Assembly: GCF_019710585.1 (NCBI RefSeq)
Contig: NZ_JAIFZQ010000017.1
Location: 1-64,000, forward strand
Origin: Arthrobacter sp. MAHUQ-56
GTDB lineage: Bacteria > Actinomycetota > Actinomycetes > Actinomycetales > Micrococcaceae
Length of the DNA stretch: 64,000 nucleotides
Direction: 5' to 3'
Below, one piece after another: positions 10,493-20,431 of this stretch. The position numbers and the translations under genes were made by a program. Below the pieces are notes generated by a model. It saw nothing but the letters and a program-made list of their open reading frames with translations, was not told where the DNA came from and did no database searches. The number at the start of each line of letters is the position of its first letter. Position 1 is the first letter of the stretch.

Positions 10493-10570
10493 AGGATAGG
10501 GTCCGCTCCACCGTAAGCAGGTAGTCACGCCCAGTGACACGAAAAGTGACGGATGTGACAAAAATGTCAT
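10493..10570 (-). promoter_or_regulatory. Promoter and possible operator region of the SulP-carbonic anhydrase gene
   Basis: TATCCT (minus strand, 10493-10498) is a plausible -10 just upstream of the gene. Upstream of it are four GTCAC/GTGAC pentamers (10524-10528, 10534-10538, 10546-10550, 10555-10559) and a palindrome TGACA-N5-TGTCA (10556-10570). The cluster looks like a transcription factor binding region. The regulator is unknown. Confidence 0.4.
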
Positions 10571-10583
10571 AGGCGCTGTGAGG

Positions 10584-10631
10584 CCCCATCACCTTCGACT
10601 GGCGCAGATGGCATTCAGGACGTGATGGGGC
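10584..10631. repeat. Spaced inverted repeat GCCCCATCAC / GTGATGGGGC
   Basis: Perfect 10-bp arms separated by 28 nt lie in the intergenic region between the SulP-carbonic anhydrase promoter and the ctaB terminator. No function can be assigned. Confidence 0.5.
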
Positions 10632-10680
10632 GCTTCCCGCTTTGGGGCAGGGGGCGAGGGGGCGTCAAGTCCTGGCTGTT

Positions 10681-10721
10681 AAACCGGAAGCGGCCCCATG
10701 AGATGGGGCCGCGTCCGGTTT
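10681..10721 (-). terminator. Terminator after ctaB
   Basis: A 17-bp interrupted stem (AAACCGG, then GCGGCCCCAT pairing with ATGGGGCCGC, then CCGGTTT) with a 3-nt loop. On the minus strand it runs into TTTAACAG. It lies 25 bp beyond the ctaB stop. Confidence 0.8.
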
Positions 10722-10745
10722 GTTGCAGTGAGGGGGCTGCTCTTC

Positions 10746-11690
10746 CTAGCCCACCAGGGCGGGTCCGACGAACGGATCGACGGCCAGGGCGATGAACAGC
10801 AGGGTCAGGTAGCTGATGGACCCGTGGAAGACCTTCATGGCCCGCTTGTCAGGGATGTCCTCGCGCTGCGCGCGTGCGTACAGGGCGTGTGATTCGTAGA
10901 GGAACCAGGCGCCGGCCAGCACGGCGGTCACGGTGTAGACCCAGCCCGCTCCGCCTGCCGGGACCATGAGCAGTGAGCAGGCCACCATGGCCCAGGCATA
11001 GAGGACAACCTGGACGGAAACCACCTTCGCGCCGGCAATGGCGCCGAGCATGGGAACGTTCGCGTTGCGGTAGTCCTCGCCATAGCGCATGGACAAGGGC
11101 CAGTAGTGCGGCGGCGTCCACAGGAAGATCACCATGAAGAGGATGATGGCGGGCCACTCCACCGAGTTGGTCACTGCGGCCCAGGCAATCAGGACCGGGA
11201 AGCAGCCTGCCGCACCGCCCCACACGATGTTCTGCGCGGTGCGCCGCTTCAGGATCATGGTGTAGATCACCACGTAGAAGAAGATGGCACCCAGTCCAAG
11301 CCAGGCCGAGAGCGGGTTGGCCCCGAACCACAGGATCACAATGGCCGCGGCACCCAGGAGCCACGAGAACACCAGCGCTTCGCGGGGGGTGACTTCGCCG
11401 GTGACCAGCGGCCGGTTCTCGGTACGGTGCATCAGCTTGTCGATGTCCCGGTCGATGTAGCAGTTGAAGGCACCGGCACTGCCGGCGGCGAAGGCGCCAC
11501 CCACCAGCGTGGCCAGGATGAGCCCGATCGAGGGAAAGCCGCGCTCCGCGTAGATCATGGTGGGCAGCGTGCTGACAAGGAGCAGTTCAATGACGCGCGG
11601 CTTGGTGAGGGCGAGATACGCCTTGGCCTTGCGGGCAAACCCGGCGCCGGTGGCCCGGGATGCGTTCAGCGGCGTATCTGTTGTGCTCAC
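10746..11690 (-). CDS. ctaB: Protoheme IX farnesyltransferase (heme O synthase) CtaB
   Basis: A 314-aa UbiA-family membrane prenyltransferase that adds a farnesyl group to heme b to make heme O, the substrate of CtaA. The Mg-prenyl-PP motif is visible as [15 protein letters not shown], followed by NRPLVTGEV, and a second loop holds [13 protein letters not shown]. About nine membrane segments are present. I chose the GTG at 11690 ([10 protein letters not shown]); a GTG 12 nt upstream is an alternative, and the longer in-frame extension is not protein-like. It is transcribed divergently from tkt, as in M. tuberculosis. Confidence 0.94.
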   Translation of the reverse strand: MSTTDTPLNASRATGAGFARKAKAYLALTKPRVIELLLVSTLPTMIYAERGFPSIGLILATLVGGAFAAGSAGAFNCYIDRDIDKLMHRTENRPLVTGEVTPREALVFSWLLGAAAIVILWFGANPLSAWLGLGAIFFYVVIYTMILKRRTAQNIVWGGAAGCFPVLIAWAAVTNSVEWPAIILFMVIFLWTPPHYWPLSMRYGEDYRNANVPMLGAIAGAKVVSVQVVLYAWAMVACSLLMVPAGGAGWVYTVTAVLAGAWFLYESHALYARAQREDIPDKRAMKVFHGSISYLTLLFIALAVDPFVGPALVG

Positions 11691-12203
11691 GGTGGCAGTC
11701 ACCCGTTCTGTGTGGCAGTTGCGGCTGGCAGTGCAGCTCCGGTCTTGCGGCCCGCAGCCCGGGCACGCCGCGGAAGGATCAGATCCGGTGGACCGTGCGA
11801 GAGCCTGGTAACTCCGGACGGCAGTAGTGGCACACCCGGTGTTGGCCTCAAATATCATACCGCGCCGCCACGGGCCTTCCGGCCTGTCCATATGCGCAAT
11901 TGATCGCTCGCATGCCGATTCGAGCAGATTAACTCAAGCTGCCGTCAGGGTGATTCACAAAAGGGGAAATTGCGTCCAAAACGTGAGATTTGCGCCGCCC
12001 GAAGTATGGATAACGGCTAAGCTGGCAGCAGGTCAGCCCGCATGAAGGAAGTAGCGGAAAACGCATTCCGAAGCACGCGGTGGCTGAGTCAAGGATCCAC
12101 GTTTCGATGGCGACTGGGTACACCCGCGACGGGCGCCATACAGCGCGCCTGCAGCCGAACCAGGTGTACCGGCGCGATCAGCACAGAGAGGGGCCCGGTT
12201 TTC
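11691..12203. promoter_or_regulatory. 513-bp divergent intergenic region between ctaB and tkt
   Basis: No convincing gene is present. For ctaB, TATGAT on the minus strand (11854-11859) is a good -10 and would give a leader of about 155 nt. For tkt, TAAGCT at 12018-12023 is a possible -10, giving a leader of about 175 nt. The AT-richer stretch 11900-11980 probably carries regulatory sites, but I cannot name one. Confidence 0.45.
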
Positions 12204-14330
12204 GTGCCACATTTGGAAGAGCAAGAACTGTCATGGACCAGCTTGGACCAGAAGGCGGTGGATACCATCCGCGTGCTGGCTGCGGATGCCGTGGAGAAGG
12301 TGGGCAATGGCCACCCGGGTACGGCGATGAGCCTTGCTCCGGCTGCGTACCTGCTGTTCCAGAAGCTGATGCGCCATGATCCCCGCGATCCGCAGTGGCT
12401 GGGCCGCGACCGCTTCATCCTGTCCCCGGGCCACACGTCGCTGACGCTTTACATCCAGCTGTTCCTCAACGGCTACGGGCTGGAACTCAAGGACCTGGAG
12501 GCGCTTCGCACCTGGGGTTCATTGACCCCGGGCCACCCGGAATACAAGCACACCGCGGGCGTGGAGATCACCACCGGCCCGCTGGGCCAGGGCCTGGCCT
12601 CCTCCGTGGGCTTCGCCTACTCCCAGCGCCGCCAGCGCGGCCTGTTCGACGCCGATGCCCCCGCCGGCGAGTCGCCCTTCGACCACACTGTCTGGGTCAT
12701 TGCGTCCGACGGCGACCTCCAGGAAGGCGTCACTGCCGAGGCTTCCTCGCTGGCAGGCCACCAGGAGCTCGGCAACCTCGTGGTCATCTACGACGAGAAC
12801 CACATCTCCATCGAAGACGACACCGACATCGCGTTCACCGAGGATGTCCTCAAGCGTTACGAAGCCTACGGCTGGCACACCCAGCGGGTGGACTGGACCA
12901 AGACTGGCGAATACAAGGAAGACGTGCAGGAGCTCTACAGCGCTCTGCTCGCGGCAAAGGCAGAGACCTCCAAGCCGTCCATCATCTCGCTGCGGACCAT
13001 CATCGGCTACCCGGCACCGAAGAAGCAGAACACCGGCAAGATCCACGGTTCCGCCCTCGGCGCCGAGGAAGTCGCAGCGCTGAAGGACGTGCTGGGCTTC
13101 GACCCTGCCAAGTCCTTCGAGGTGGACCAGGAAGTCCTGGACCACGCCCGCCAGGTGGTGGACCGCGGCGCGGCCGCCCGCAAGGAATGGGAAGAGTCCT
13201 TCAACGCCTGGCAGGAAGCCAACCCCGAAGGCGCGGCCCTGCTGCAGCGCATCGAGGCGCAGGAACTGCCCGAAGGCATCGACGCTGCCCTGCCGGTCTT
13301 CGAAGCCGGCAAGGATGTCTCCACCCGTGCCGCATCGGGCAAGGTCCTGAATGCCCTGGGCCCGGTCCTGCCCGAACTCTGGGGCGGCTCAGCGGACCTC
13401 GCCGAGTCCAACAACACCACCATCGAAGGCTCGCCGTCGTTCGTTCCGGCCTCCAAGCAGACCGGCGCCTGGTCCGGCAACCCGTACGGCCGGGTGCTGC
13501 ACTTCGGCATCCGCGAACACGCCGCAGCCTCGATCGTGAACGGCATCAGCCTGGCGGGCAACACCCGCGCGTTCTCGGGCACGTTCCTGATCTTCTCCGA
13601 CTACCAGCGCCCCGCCATCCGCCTCGGCGCCCTGATGGGTGTCCCGTCGCTGTATGTCTGGACGCACGACTCCATCGGCCTCGGCGAAGACGGTCCCACC
13701 CACCAGCCGGTGGAACAGCTCGCCTCGCTGCGCGCCATCGTCGGCCTGGACGTCGTCCGCCCCGGCGACGCCAACGAAGTGGCAGCGGCCTGGAAGACCA
13801 TGCTGGAAAACCACGCCAACCCCGCAGGCATCGTCCTGACCCGCCAGAACATCCCCACCTGGGAACGCGGCACGGGCGACGCCGACGGCGACACGTTCGG
13901 TTCCACCGCGGGTGTTGCCAGGGGCGGCTACGTCCTGGCGGAGGCTTCCAAGGACGGCGCCACCGTCCCGGCCGACGTCATCCTGATCGCCACCGGCTCC
14001 GAGGTCCAGCTCGCCGTGAAGGCCCGCGAAGCCCTCCAGGCCGAAGGCATCGCAGCCCGCGTCGTGTCCATGCCCTGCGTTGAGTGGTTCAAGAAGCAGG
14101 ACGCCGCGTACCGCGAATCTGTCCTGCCCGCTGCCGTCAAGGCCCGTGTCTCGGTAGAAGCAGGACTGGCCCTGGGCTGGCAGGAATTCGTCGGTGACGC
14201 CGGCCGTTCCATCAGTCTCGAGCACTACGGCGCTTCCGCCGACTACAAGCGCCTGTTCCAGGAGTTCGGCATCACCGCAGAAGCAGTGGCCGCCGCTGCC
14301 AAGGACTCCCTCTCCGCCCTCCAGGCCTGA
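12204..14330 (+). CDS. tkt: Transketolase
   Basis: A 708-aa thiamine-diphosphate enzyme of the non-oxidative pentose phosphate pathway, moving two-carbon units between sugar phosphates. Seen: GNGHPGTAMSLAP near the N-terminus, the ThDP motif region SDGDLQEGV...YDEN, and the substrate loop HDSIGLGEDGPTHQPVEQ. I chose the GTG at 12204 (VPHLEEQELS) because GAGAGGGG precedes it; the in-frame ATG 162 nt upstream adds arginine-rich, non-conserved residues. It is first in the tkt-tal-pgi-zwf-opcA-pgl operon. Confidence 0.95.
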   Translation: MPHLEEQELSWTSLDQKAVDTIRVLAADAVEKVGNGHPGTAMSLAPAAYLLFQKLMRHDPRDPQWLGRDRFILSPGHTSLTLYIQLFLNGYGLELKDLEALRTWGSLTPGHPEYKHTAGVEITTGPLGQGLASSVGFAYSQRRQRGLFDADAPAGESPFDHTVWVIASDGDLQEGVTAEASSLAGHQELGNLVVIYDENHISIEDDTDIAFTEDVLKRYEAYGWHTQRVDWTKTGEYKEDVQELYSALLAAKAETSKPSIISLRTIIGYPAPKKQNTGKIHGSALGAEEVAALKDVLGFDPAKSFEVDQEVLDHARQVVDRGAAARKEWEESFNAWQEANPEGAALLQRIEAQELPEGIDAALPVFEAGKDVSTRAASGKVLNALGPVLPELWGGSADLAESNNTTIEGSPSFVPASKQTGAWSGNPYGRVLHFGIREHAAASIVNGISLAGNTRAFSGTFLIFSDYQRPAIRLGALMGVPSLYVWTHDSIGLGEDGPTHQPVEQLASLRAIVGLDVVRPGDANEVAAAWKTMLENHANPAGIVLTRQNIPTWERGTGDADGDTFGSTAGVARGGYVLAEASKDGATVPADVILIATGSEVQLAVKAREALQAEGIAARVVSMPCVEWFKKQDAAYRESVLPAAVKARVSVEAGLALGWQEFVGDAGRSISLEHYGASADYKRLFQEFGITAEAVAAAAKDSLSALQA

Positions 14331-14356
14331 ACCTAAACTTCTAGGAGATCAACACC

Positions 14357-15472
14357 ATGACTACCCCCACCCAGCAGCTCTCCGACGCCGGAGTTTCCAT
14401 CTGGCTCGATGACCTTTCCCGCGGACGCCTGGAAACCGGCACCCTCCGCAAGCTCATCGAGGAGAAGAACGTGGTCGGCGTGACCACCAACCCGTCCATC
14501 TTCCACGCCGCGATCACCACCGGCACCGACTACGACGCCACCATCGCAGCCCAGGCCGCAGCCGGTGCCAGCGTCGAGGACACCATCTTCGAAATCACCA
14601 CCACCGACGTCGCCGACGCCTGCGACCTGTTCGCCCCCGTGGCCGCAGCCACCAAGGGCGTCGACGGCCGCGTGTCGATCGAAGTAGACCCGCGCCTGGC
14701 CTGGGACACGGCAGGTACCATCGCCGAGGCGAAGCACCTGTACAAGAAGGTCAACAAGGACAACGTCCACATTAAGATCCCGGCAACGCTCGAAGGCCTC
14801 GAAGCGATCACGGCTACCCTCGCCGAGGGCATCAGCGTCAACGTGACCCTGATCTTCTCCCTCGAGCGTTACCGTGCCGTCATCAACGCCTTCCAGTCGG
14901 GCCTGGAGCAGGCCAAGGAAAACGGCCACGACCTCTCGAAGATCCACTCCGTGGCCTCGTTCTTCGTCTCCCGCGTGGATACCGAAATCGACAAGCGCCT
15001 CGATGCGATCGGCACCGACGAAGCCAAGGCCCTCAAGGGCAAGGCCGGGCTGGCTAACGCCCGCCTCGCCTACCAGGTCTACGAGGAGCTCTTCGCCACC
15101 GAGCGCTGGGCCCTGCTGGCCGACGCCGGCGCACTCCCCCAGCGCCCCCTGTGGGCATCCACCGGCGTGAAGGACCCCGCCTACCCGGACACGCTTTACG
15201 TGACCGAACTGGTGGCACCCGGCGTCGTGAACACCATGCCGGAGAAGACCCTCGACGCCACCTTCGACCACGGTGTGGTTACCGGTGACACCGTCACCGG
15301 TACCTACGCGGAAGCCAACGCCACCCTCGACGCACTGGAGAAGCTCGGCGTCTCCTACAACGACGTCGTTGCCATCCTCGAATCCGAGGGCCTGGACAAG
15401 TTCGTGGCCAGCTGGAAGGAACTGCTGGCCGACGTCGAAGGCGCACTCGCCGCTGCACGGAAGGCCTCCTAA
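14357..15472 (+). CDS. tal: Transaldolase
   Basis: A 371-aa transaldolase that transfers dihydroxyacetone units between sugar phosphates. The Schiff-base lysine is K140 in HIKIPAT, and VTTNPSIF (residues 42-49) is the N-terminal family signature. Length fits the actinobacterial class. An AGGAG ribosome site lies 10 nt before the ATG. Codon use is extremely biased to C-ending codons, as in tkt, which suggests high expression. It sits 26 bp after tkt and 6 bp before pgi. Confidence 0.96.
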   Translation: MTTPTQQLSDAGVSIWLDDLSRGRLETGTLRKLIEEKNVVGVTTNPSIFHAAITTGTDYDATIAAQAAAGASVEDTIFEITTTDVADACDLFAPVAAATKGVDGRVSIEVDPRLAWDTAGTIAEAKHLYKKVNKDNVHIKIPATLEGLEAITATLAEGISVNVTLIFSLERYRAVINAFQSGLEQAKENGHDLSKIHSVASFFVSRVDTEIDKRLDAIGTDEAKALKGKAGLANARLAYQVYEELFATERWALLADAGALPQRPLWASTGVKDPAYPDTLYVTELVAPGVVNTMPEKTLDATFDHGVVTGDTVTGTYAEANATLDALEKLGVSYNDVVAILESEGLDKFVASWKELLADVEGALAAARKAS

Positions 15473-15478
15473 CCACCC

Positions 15479-17110
15479 ATGAGCACACTCAGCTACGAAG
15501 CCACCGGTGCCGCACAGCAGGCACTGGAACAGCACCTCCCCGCCCTGGTTGAGGACCGGATCGCCACCCGGATCTTCGCGAAGGACCACACCTTGTGGGG
15601 CCCCGACGCGGAGTCCGAGTCGGCCATCCGCCTCGGCTGGGTCGAGGCGGCCACCGTCTCCCAGCCTCTGGTCAAGGAAATCCTGGAACTCCGCGACGCC
15701 CTCCGGGCCGAAGGGGTTACCCGCATCGTGCTTTGCGGCATGGGCGGGTCCTCGCTGGCCCCGGAGGTCATCGCAGGCACCGCCGGCGTCGAGCTGACTG
15801 TGCTGGACAGCACGGACCCGGACCAGGTCCGTGCTGCCCTGGCGGAGCGCCTGGCCGAAACTGCCATTGTGGTTTCGTCCAAGTCCGGGTCCACCGTTGA
15901 GACCGACTCCCAGCGCCGGGTCTTCGAAAAGGCGTTCAACGACGCCGGCATCGACGCAAACAGCCGGATCATCATCGTCACCGACCCCGGCTCCCCCCTG
16001 GACAAGGCTTCCCGCGAGGCCGGCTACCGCGCCGTCTTCAACGCCGACCCCAACGTCGGTGGCCGCTTCTCCGCCCTGACCGCTTTCGGCCTGGTGCCGT
16101 CCGGCCTGGCCGGCGTGGACATCCGGGCCTTCCTGGACGAGGCCGAGGAAGCAGCCGAAGTCCTCAACGAGGACGCACCGGAGAACATCGGCCTGGCGCT
16201 GGGTACCGCGCTGGGCGGAACCAGCCCGCTGCGCAACAAGATCGTCATCGCCGAGGACGGCTCCGGCATCGTGGGCTTCGCCGACTGGGCGGAACAGCTC
16301 ATCGCCGAATCCACCGGCAAGCTGGGCACCGGTGTCCTCCCGGTTGTCGCCGGTCCCTCATCGCCCGAGGCGAAGACCGGCGCCGACGACGTCCTGGTGG
16401 TGCGCCTGGTCGGCGCCGACGCCGACGTCGAACTCGGTGCCAACGAGGTTGCCATCGCCGGCGGCCTCGCGGCGCAGATGATGGTGTGGGAGTTCGCCAC
16501 CGCAGTGGCCGGACGCCTGCTGGGCATCAACCCGTTCGACCAGCCGGACGTCGAAGCTGCCAAGGTGGCCGCCCGCGGACTCCTGGACGCGCAGCCCGAG
16601 CCTACTCCGGCCGCCTTCGTCGACGGCGCCATCGAGGTCCGCGGCGGCGAGTGGCTTGGTGCTGCCGCAACGGCCGAAGAAGCAGTCCGTGCCCTGCTGG
16701 ATACCCTTCAGCCGGACAGCTACCTCAGCGTCCAGGCCTACTTCGACCGGCTGGCGTTCGCTCAACTCGAAGGCGTACGCGATGAGCTGGCCGCAGCAAC
16801 CGGCCGTCCGGTGACCTTCGGCTGGGGACCGCGCTTCCTGCACTCCACCGGCCAGTTCCACAAGGGCGGCCCCGCCATCGGAGTGTTCCTCCAGGTCACT
16901 GCCGCGCCCACGGAAGACCTTGCCATCCCTGACCGTCCCTTCACCTTCGGTGAACTCATCACCGCCCAGGCGGCAGGGGACGCCCAGGTCCTGGCAGAGC
17001 ACGGCCGTCCCGTGCTGCGCCTCCACCTCACCGACCGTGCCGCCGGCGTGGCGCAGCTGCAGGACATCGTCGCTGCCCTGTCCGCCCGCGCATCCGCAAC
17101 CGAAAGCTAA
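15479..17110 (+). CDS. pgi: Glucose-6-phosphate isomerase
   Basis: A 543-aa SIS-fold isomerase interconverting glucose 6-phosphate and fructose 6-phosphate. Seen: LCGMGGSSLAPEV and the phosphate-binding SSKSGSTVETDSQ, plus NVGGRFSALTAFGLVP. This is the actinobacterial type found in tal-linked clusters. It links glycolysis with the oxidative branch encoded just downstream (zwf, opcA, pgl). There is no obvious ribosome site between it and tal, which ends 6 bp earlier, so translational coupling is likely. Confidence 0.94.
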   Translation: MSTLSYEATGAAQQALEQHLPALVEDRIATRIFAKDHTLWGPDAESESAIRLGWVEAATVSQPLVKEILELRDALRAEGVTRIVLCGMGGSSLAPEVIAGTAGVELTVLDSTDPDQVRAALAERLAETAIVVSSKSGSTVETDSQRRVFEKAFNDAGIDANSRIIIVTDPGSPLDKASREAGYRAVFNADPNVGGRFSALTAFGLVPSGLAGVDIRAFLDEAEEAAEVLNEDAPENIGLALGTALGGTSPLRNKIVIAEDGSGIVGFADWAEQLIAESTGKLGTGVLPVVAGPSSPEAKTGADDVLVVRLVGADADVELGANEVAIAGGLAAQMMVWEFATAVAGRLLGINPFDQPDVEAAKVAARGLLDAQPEPTPAAFVDGAIEVRGGEWLGAAATAEEAVRALLDTLQPDSYLSVQAYFDRLAFAQLEGVRDELAAATGRPVTFGWGPRFLHSTGQFHKGGPAIGVFLQVTAAPTEDLAIPDRPFTFGELITAQAAGDAQVLAEHGRPVLRLHLTDRAAGVAQLQDIVAALSARASATES

Positions 17111-17125
17111 GGCGCAGAAGCAACC

Positions 17126-18685
17126 ATGCCAGAAACTGAATACGGCAGGAAGGGCGCGGGCCGCGGGCGTAATCCGCTGCGCGATCCGCGTGACCGCCGT
17201 TTGAACCGGATTGCCGGTCCGTCGTCGTTGGTCCTTTTTGGGGTGACGGGTGACTTGGCCCGGAAGAAGTTGATGCCGGCTGTTTATGACCTTGCGAATC
17301 GTGGGTTGTTGCCGCCGAGTTTCGCGCTGGTGGGGTTTGGCCGGCGTGCGTGGAGTGACGCCGATTTCGCCGCCCAGGTGAAGGACTCGGTGCAGGCGCA
17401 TGCGCGGACGCCGTTTGATGAGGCGGTGTGGAACCAGCTCTCGGAGGGCATCCGGTTTGTCCAGGGCGAGTTCGACGACGACGCGGCGTTTGAGCGCCTG
17501 GGCGAGACCATCAAGGAACTCGACGATGTCCGGGGCACCCGGGGGAACCACGCGTTTTATTTGTCGATCCCGCCCAAGGCCTTCGAGCAGGTCTGCCGGC
17601 AGTTGTCCAAGCACGGCCTGGCGCAGGCTGAGGGGGACAAGTGGCGGCGGGTGGTGATCGAGAAACCCTTCGGCCACGACCTGGAGTCGGCGCGGAAGCT
17701 CAACGACATTGTCGAGTCGGTGTTCCCGCCGGACGCCGTGTTCCGGATTGACCATTACCTGGGCAAGGAGACGGTGCAGAACATCCTGGCGCTGCGGTTC
17801 GCGAACCAGTTGTTCGAGCCGTTGTGGAACGCGAACTACGTGGACCATGTGCAGATCACGATGGCCGAGGACATCGGCACCGGCGGCCGCGCCGGGTATT
17901 ACGACGGCGTGGGTGCGGCGCGGGATGTCATCCAGAACCACCTGCTGCAGCTGCTGGCGCTGACGGCGATGGAGGAACCGATCTCGTTCAACGCCGATGA
18001 CCTGCGCGCGGAGAAGGAAAAGGTCCTCGCCGCGGTCAAGCTCCCGGACGATTTGTCGACGCATTCGGCACGGGGGCAGTTCACCGGCGGCTGGCAGGGC
18101 GGGGAACAGGTCCAGGGCTACCTGGAAGAAGAGGGTATCCCTGCCGATTCGACCACGGAGACCTACGCGGCAATTCGGGTGGACATTCACACCCGGCGTT
18201 GGTCCGGGGTGCCGTTCTACCTGCGCGCCGGGAAGCGGCTGGGCCGCAGGGTGACGGAGATCGCGGTGGTGTTCAAGCGCGCCCCCAACCTGCTCTTCCG
18301 TGACCACGGGGAGGATGATTTCGGGCAGAACGCGGTGGTGATCCGGGTCCAGCCCGATGAGGGTGTGACCATCCGGTTCGGGTCCAAGGTTCCCGGCACC
18401 CAGATGGAAGTCCGCGATGTGACGATGGACTTCGGGTACGGGCACTCGTTCACCGAATCCAGCCCGGAAGCCTACGAACGGCTGATCCTGGATGTGCTGC
18501 TCGGTGAGCCGCCGCTGTTCCCCCGCCATGAGGAAGTGGAGCTGTCCTGGAAGATCCTTGACCCGTTCGAGGAATACTGGGCCTCCCTGGGTGAGCAGCC
18601 TGAACCCTATGCCCCCGGCTCCTGGGGACCCTCCTCTGCTGATGAGCTGCTGGCCCGTGACGGACGAACCTGGAGAAGGCCATGA
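17126..18685 (+). CDS. zwf: Glucose-6-phosphate dehydrogenase
   Basis: A 519-aa dehydrogenase that opens the oxidative pentose phosphate pathway and makes NADPH. Seen: the nucleotide-binding [20 protein letters not shown] and the active-site signature RIDHYLGKE. Its stop overlaps opcA by 4 nt. Base use differs from its neighbours: from about 17190 to 17800 there are many TTG, GTG, TTT and GGG codons, whereas tkt, tal and pgi before it and opcA after it use mostly C-ending codons. This could reflect recombination or a different expression history; the protein itself looks intact and typical. Confidence 0.96.
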   Translation: MPETEYGRKGAGRGRNPLRDPRDRRLNRIAGPSSLVLFGVTGDLARKKLMPAVYDLANRGLLPPSFALVGFGRRAWSDADFAAQVKDSVQAHARTPFDEAVWNQLSEGIRFVQGEFDDDAAFERLGETIKELDDVRGTRGNHAFYLSIPPKAFEQVCRQLSKHGLAQAEGDKWRRVVIEKPFGHDLESARKLNDIVESVFPPDAVFRIDHYLGKETVQNILALRFANQLFEPLWNANYVDHVQITMAEDIGTGGRAGYYDGVGAARDVIQNHLLQLLALTAMEEPISFNADDLRAEKEKVLAAVKLPDDLSTHSARGQFTGGWQGGEQVQGYLEEEGIPADSTTETYAAIRVDIHTRRWSGVPFYLRAGKRLGRRVTEIAVVFKRAPNLLFRDHGEDDFGQNAVVIRVQPDEGVTIRFGSKVPGTQMEVRDVTMDFGYGHSFTESSPEAYERLILDVLLGEPPLFPRHEEVELSWKILDPFEEYWASLGEQPEPYAPGSWGPSSADELLARDGRTWRRP

Positions 18686-19623
18686 TCGTTAACCTGCCCG
18701 ATACCACCACCTCGAAGGTCTCCAAGGAACTGATGGCCCTGCGCGAGCAGGGCGGCGTGATCGCCCTGGGCCGGGTCCTGACCCTGGTCGTGGTCACGAA
18801 GTCGGGGCTGGAGGAAGAAGCGATCGAGGCCGCGAACGACGCCTCCCGCGAACACCCCTGCCGGATCATCGTCCTCGCCGACGCCGGGAAGGACCACGCG
18901 GACCGGCTCGACGCCCAGATCCGGGTCGGCGGGGACGCCGGCGCGTCGGAGGTGATCGTGCTGCGCGGCTACGGCCAACTCGCGCACGAATCCGAATCCC
19001 TCGTCGCTGCATTGCTGCTCCCGGACGCACCCATAGTGGCCTGGTGGCCGCACGGCGCCCCGCAGAACGCCTGCGAGACTTCCATCGGCGCGATCGCGCA
19101 CCGCCGGATCACCGACTCCGCGAATGAACCCGACCCCCAGGCCGCCCTCGAGCGCATCCACCGGACCTACAAGGCCGGTGATACCGACCTCGCCTGGACA
19201 CGCCTAACCAACTGGCGCATCCAACTCGCGGCCGCACTGGACGAAGCCGACTCCTCCCCGGTCACTGCGGTCGCAGTGGAAGGAGCGTCGGACTCGCCGA
19301 GCACCATCCTCCTGGCCGCCTGGCTCACGCTGACCCTGGACGCACCTGTCACCATCGTCGCGGACCCGGCCGGGACGGGCATACGCCGCGTCCGGCTCAC
19401 CCGCCCGGGCGGTGACATCCAGCTCTTCCGGCCCGGGCTCTCCATCGCCGAACTCACCCAACCCGGCCAACCGGCGCAGCGCATCTCCCTGCCGCGCCGC
19501 AGCCTCCGCGACTGCCTCGCCGAGGAACTGCGCCGGCTCGACCCGGATGAAGTGTTTGGCGAAGTGATTACTATGGGACTGCCACGAACCAATCTAAGGA
19601 GCGTCCGACCCAGTGAGCGTTGA
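18682..19623 (+). CDS. opcA: Glucose-6-phosphate dehydrogenase assembly protein OpcA
   Basis: A 313-aa OpcA, a protein restricted mainly to actinobacteria and cyanobacteria that promotes assembly or redox control of glucose-6-phosphate dehydrogenase. Seen: [20 protein letters not shown] at the N-terminus and APIVAWWPHGAP in the middle, both typical of the family. The ATG overlaps the zwf stop by 4 nt, and its own end overlaps pgl by 11 nt. That tight coupling fits a dedicated zwf partner. Confidence 0.94.
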   Translation: MIVNLPDTTTSKVSKELMALREQGGVIALGRVLTLVVVTKSGLEEEAIEAANDASREHPCRIIVLADAGKDHADRLDAQIRVGGDAGASEVIVLRGYGQLAHESESLVAALLLPDAPIVAWWPHGAPQNACETSIGAIAHRRITDSANEPDPQAALERIHRTYKAGDTDLAWTRLTNWRIQLAAALDEADSSPVTAVAVEGASDSPSTILLAAWLTLTLDAPVTIVADPAGTGIRRVRLTRPGGDIQLFRPGLSIAELTQPGQPAQRISLPRRSLRDCLAEELRRLDPDEVFGEVITMGLPRTNLRSVRPSER

Positions 19624-20431
19624 CCCAAGAGTAAGCATTCATCCTGATTCGTCCGTCCTCATGGCTGCCATCGCGGCGCGCCTGATCACCAAGCTCGTTG
19701 ATGTGCAGGACAAGTACGGCGAAGCCACCGTGGTGCTCACCGGGGGAACGGTGGGTATCGGCACGCTGAAGGCTGTTGCTGACTCTCCGGCGGCGCCCGC
19801 CGTCGACTGGTCGAAGGTCAATTTCTGGTGGGGGGACGAGCGTTTCGTCGCGTCGGCCGACCCGGACCGGAACACCAAGCAGGCGTTCGATGCCCTGCTG
19901 TCACACATCCCGGTGGACCCTGACCGGGTCCACTCCCCGGGATCGTCCGATGACTTCGGCACGCCGGAAGAGGCAGCGGACGACTATGCCCGGCAGCTGC
20001 GTGATGCTGCCGCCGCCGAACACGCTGCCGACATGTCGGATGACCGGCCAGAGGAGCCTTCGTCCCTCCCCCGGCTGGATGTGGTGCTGCTCGGTGTCGG
20101 TCCTGACGCCCATGTGGCGTCGCTCTTCCCCGAGCAGGCCGGAATCCGCGAGAAGGAGCGGACGGTGGTTGCCGTGCGGAATTCGCCCAAGCCACCGCCG
20201 CTGCGCGTTTCCCTGACCCTGCCGGCCATCAACACTGCAGCGGAGGTGTGGATGGTGGTGGCAGGCGAGGACAAGGCCGGTGCGGTAGGGCTGGCTCTGG
20301 CGGGCGCGAACCCTGTCCAGGTGCCTGCCGCGGGGCCCCGGGGCACATCCCGTACCCTGTGGCTGATCGACGAGAACGCGGCCTCACGTGTCCCGCAGCA
20401 GCTCGTCCGGAAGGACGCCGCGGGCGCGTAG
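19613..20431 (+). CDS. pgl: 6-Phosphogluconolactonase
   Basis: A 272-aa hydrolase of 6-phosphogluconolactone, the second step of the oxidative pentose phosphate pathway. Seen: VVLTGGTVGI, FWWGDERFV (a signature of the NagB/Pgl family) and LDVVLLGVGPDAHVASLFP. Start is a GTG at 19613 inside the end of opcA, preceded by AAGGAG. It is the last gene of the operon. Its 3' end overlaps the 3' end of rbpA on the other strand by 48 bp. Confidence 0.95.
   Translation: MSVDPRVSIHPDSSVLMAAIAARLITKLVDVQDKYGEATVVLTGGTVGIGTLKAVADSPAAPAVDWSKVNFWWGDERFVASADPDRNTKQAFDALLSHIPVDPDRVHSPGSSDDFGTPEEAADDYARQLRDAAAAEHAADMSDDRPEEPSSLPRLDVVLLGVGPDAHVASLFPEQAGIREKERTVVAVRNSPKPPPLRVSLTLPAINTAAEVWMVVAGEDKAGAVGLALAGANPVQVPAAGPRGTSRTLWLIDENAASRVPQQLVRKDAAGA

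Noticed and set aside
16358..18529. 723-codon minus-strand frame opposite pgi and zwf
   Set aside because: It crosses two well-identified plus-strand genes and has shadow-type composition (Arg, Gly, His, Pro).
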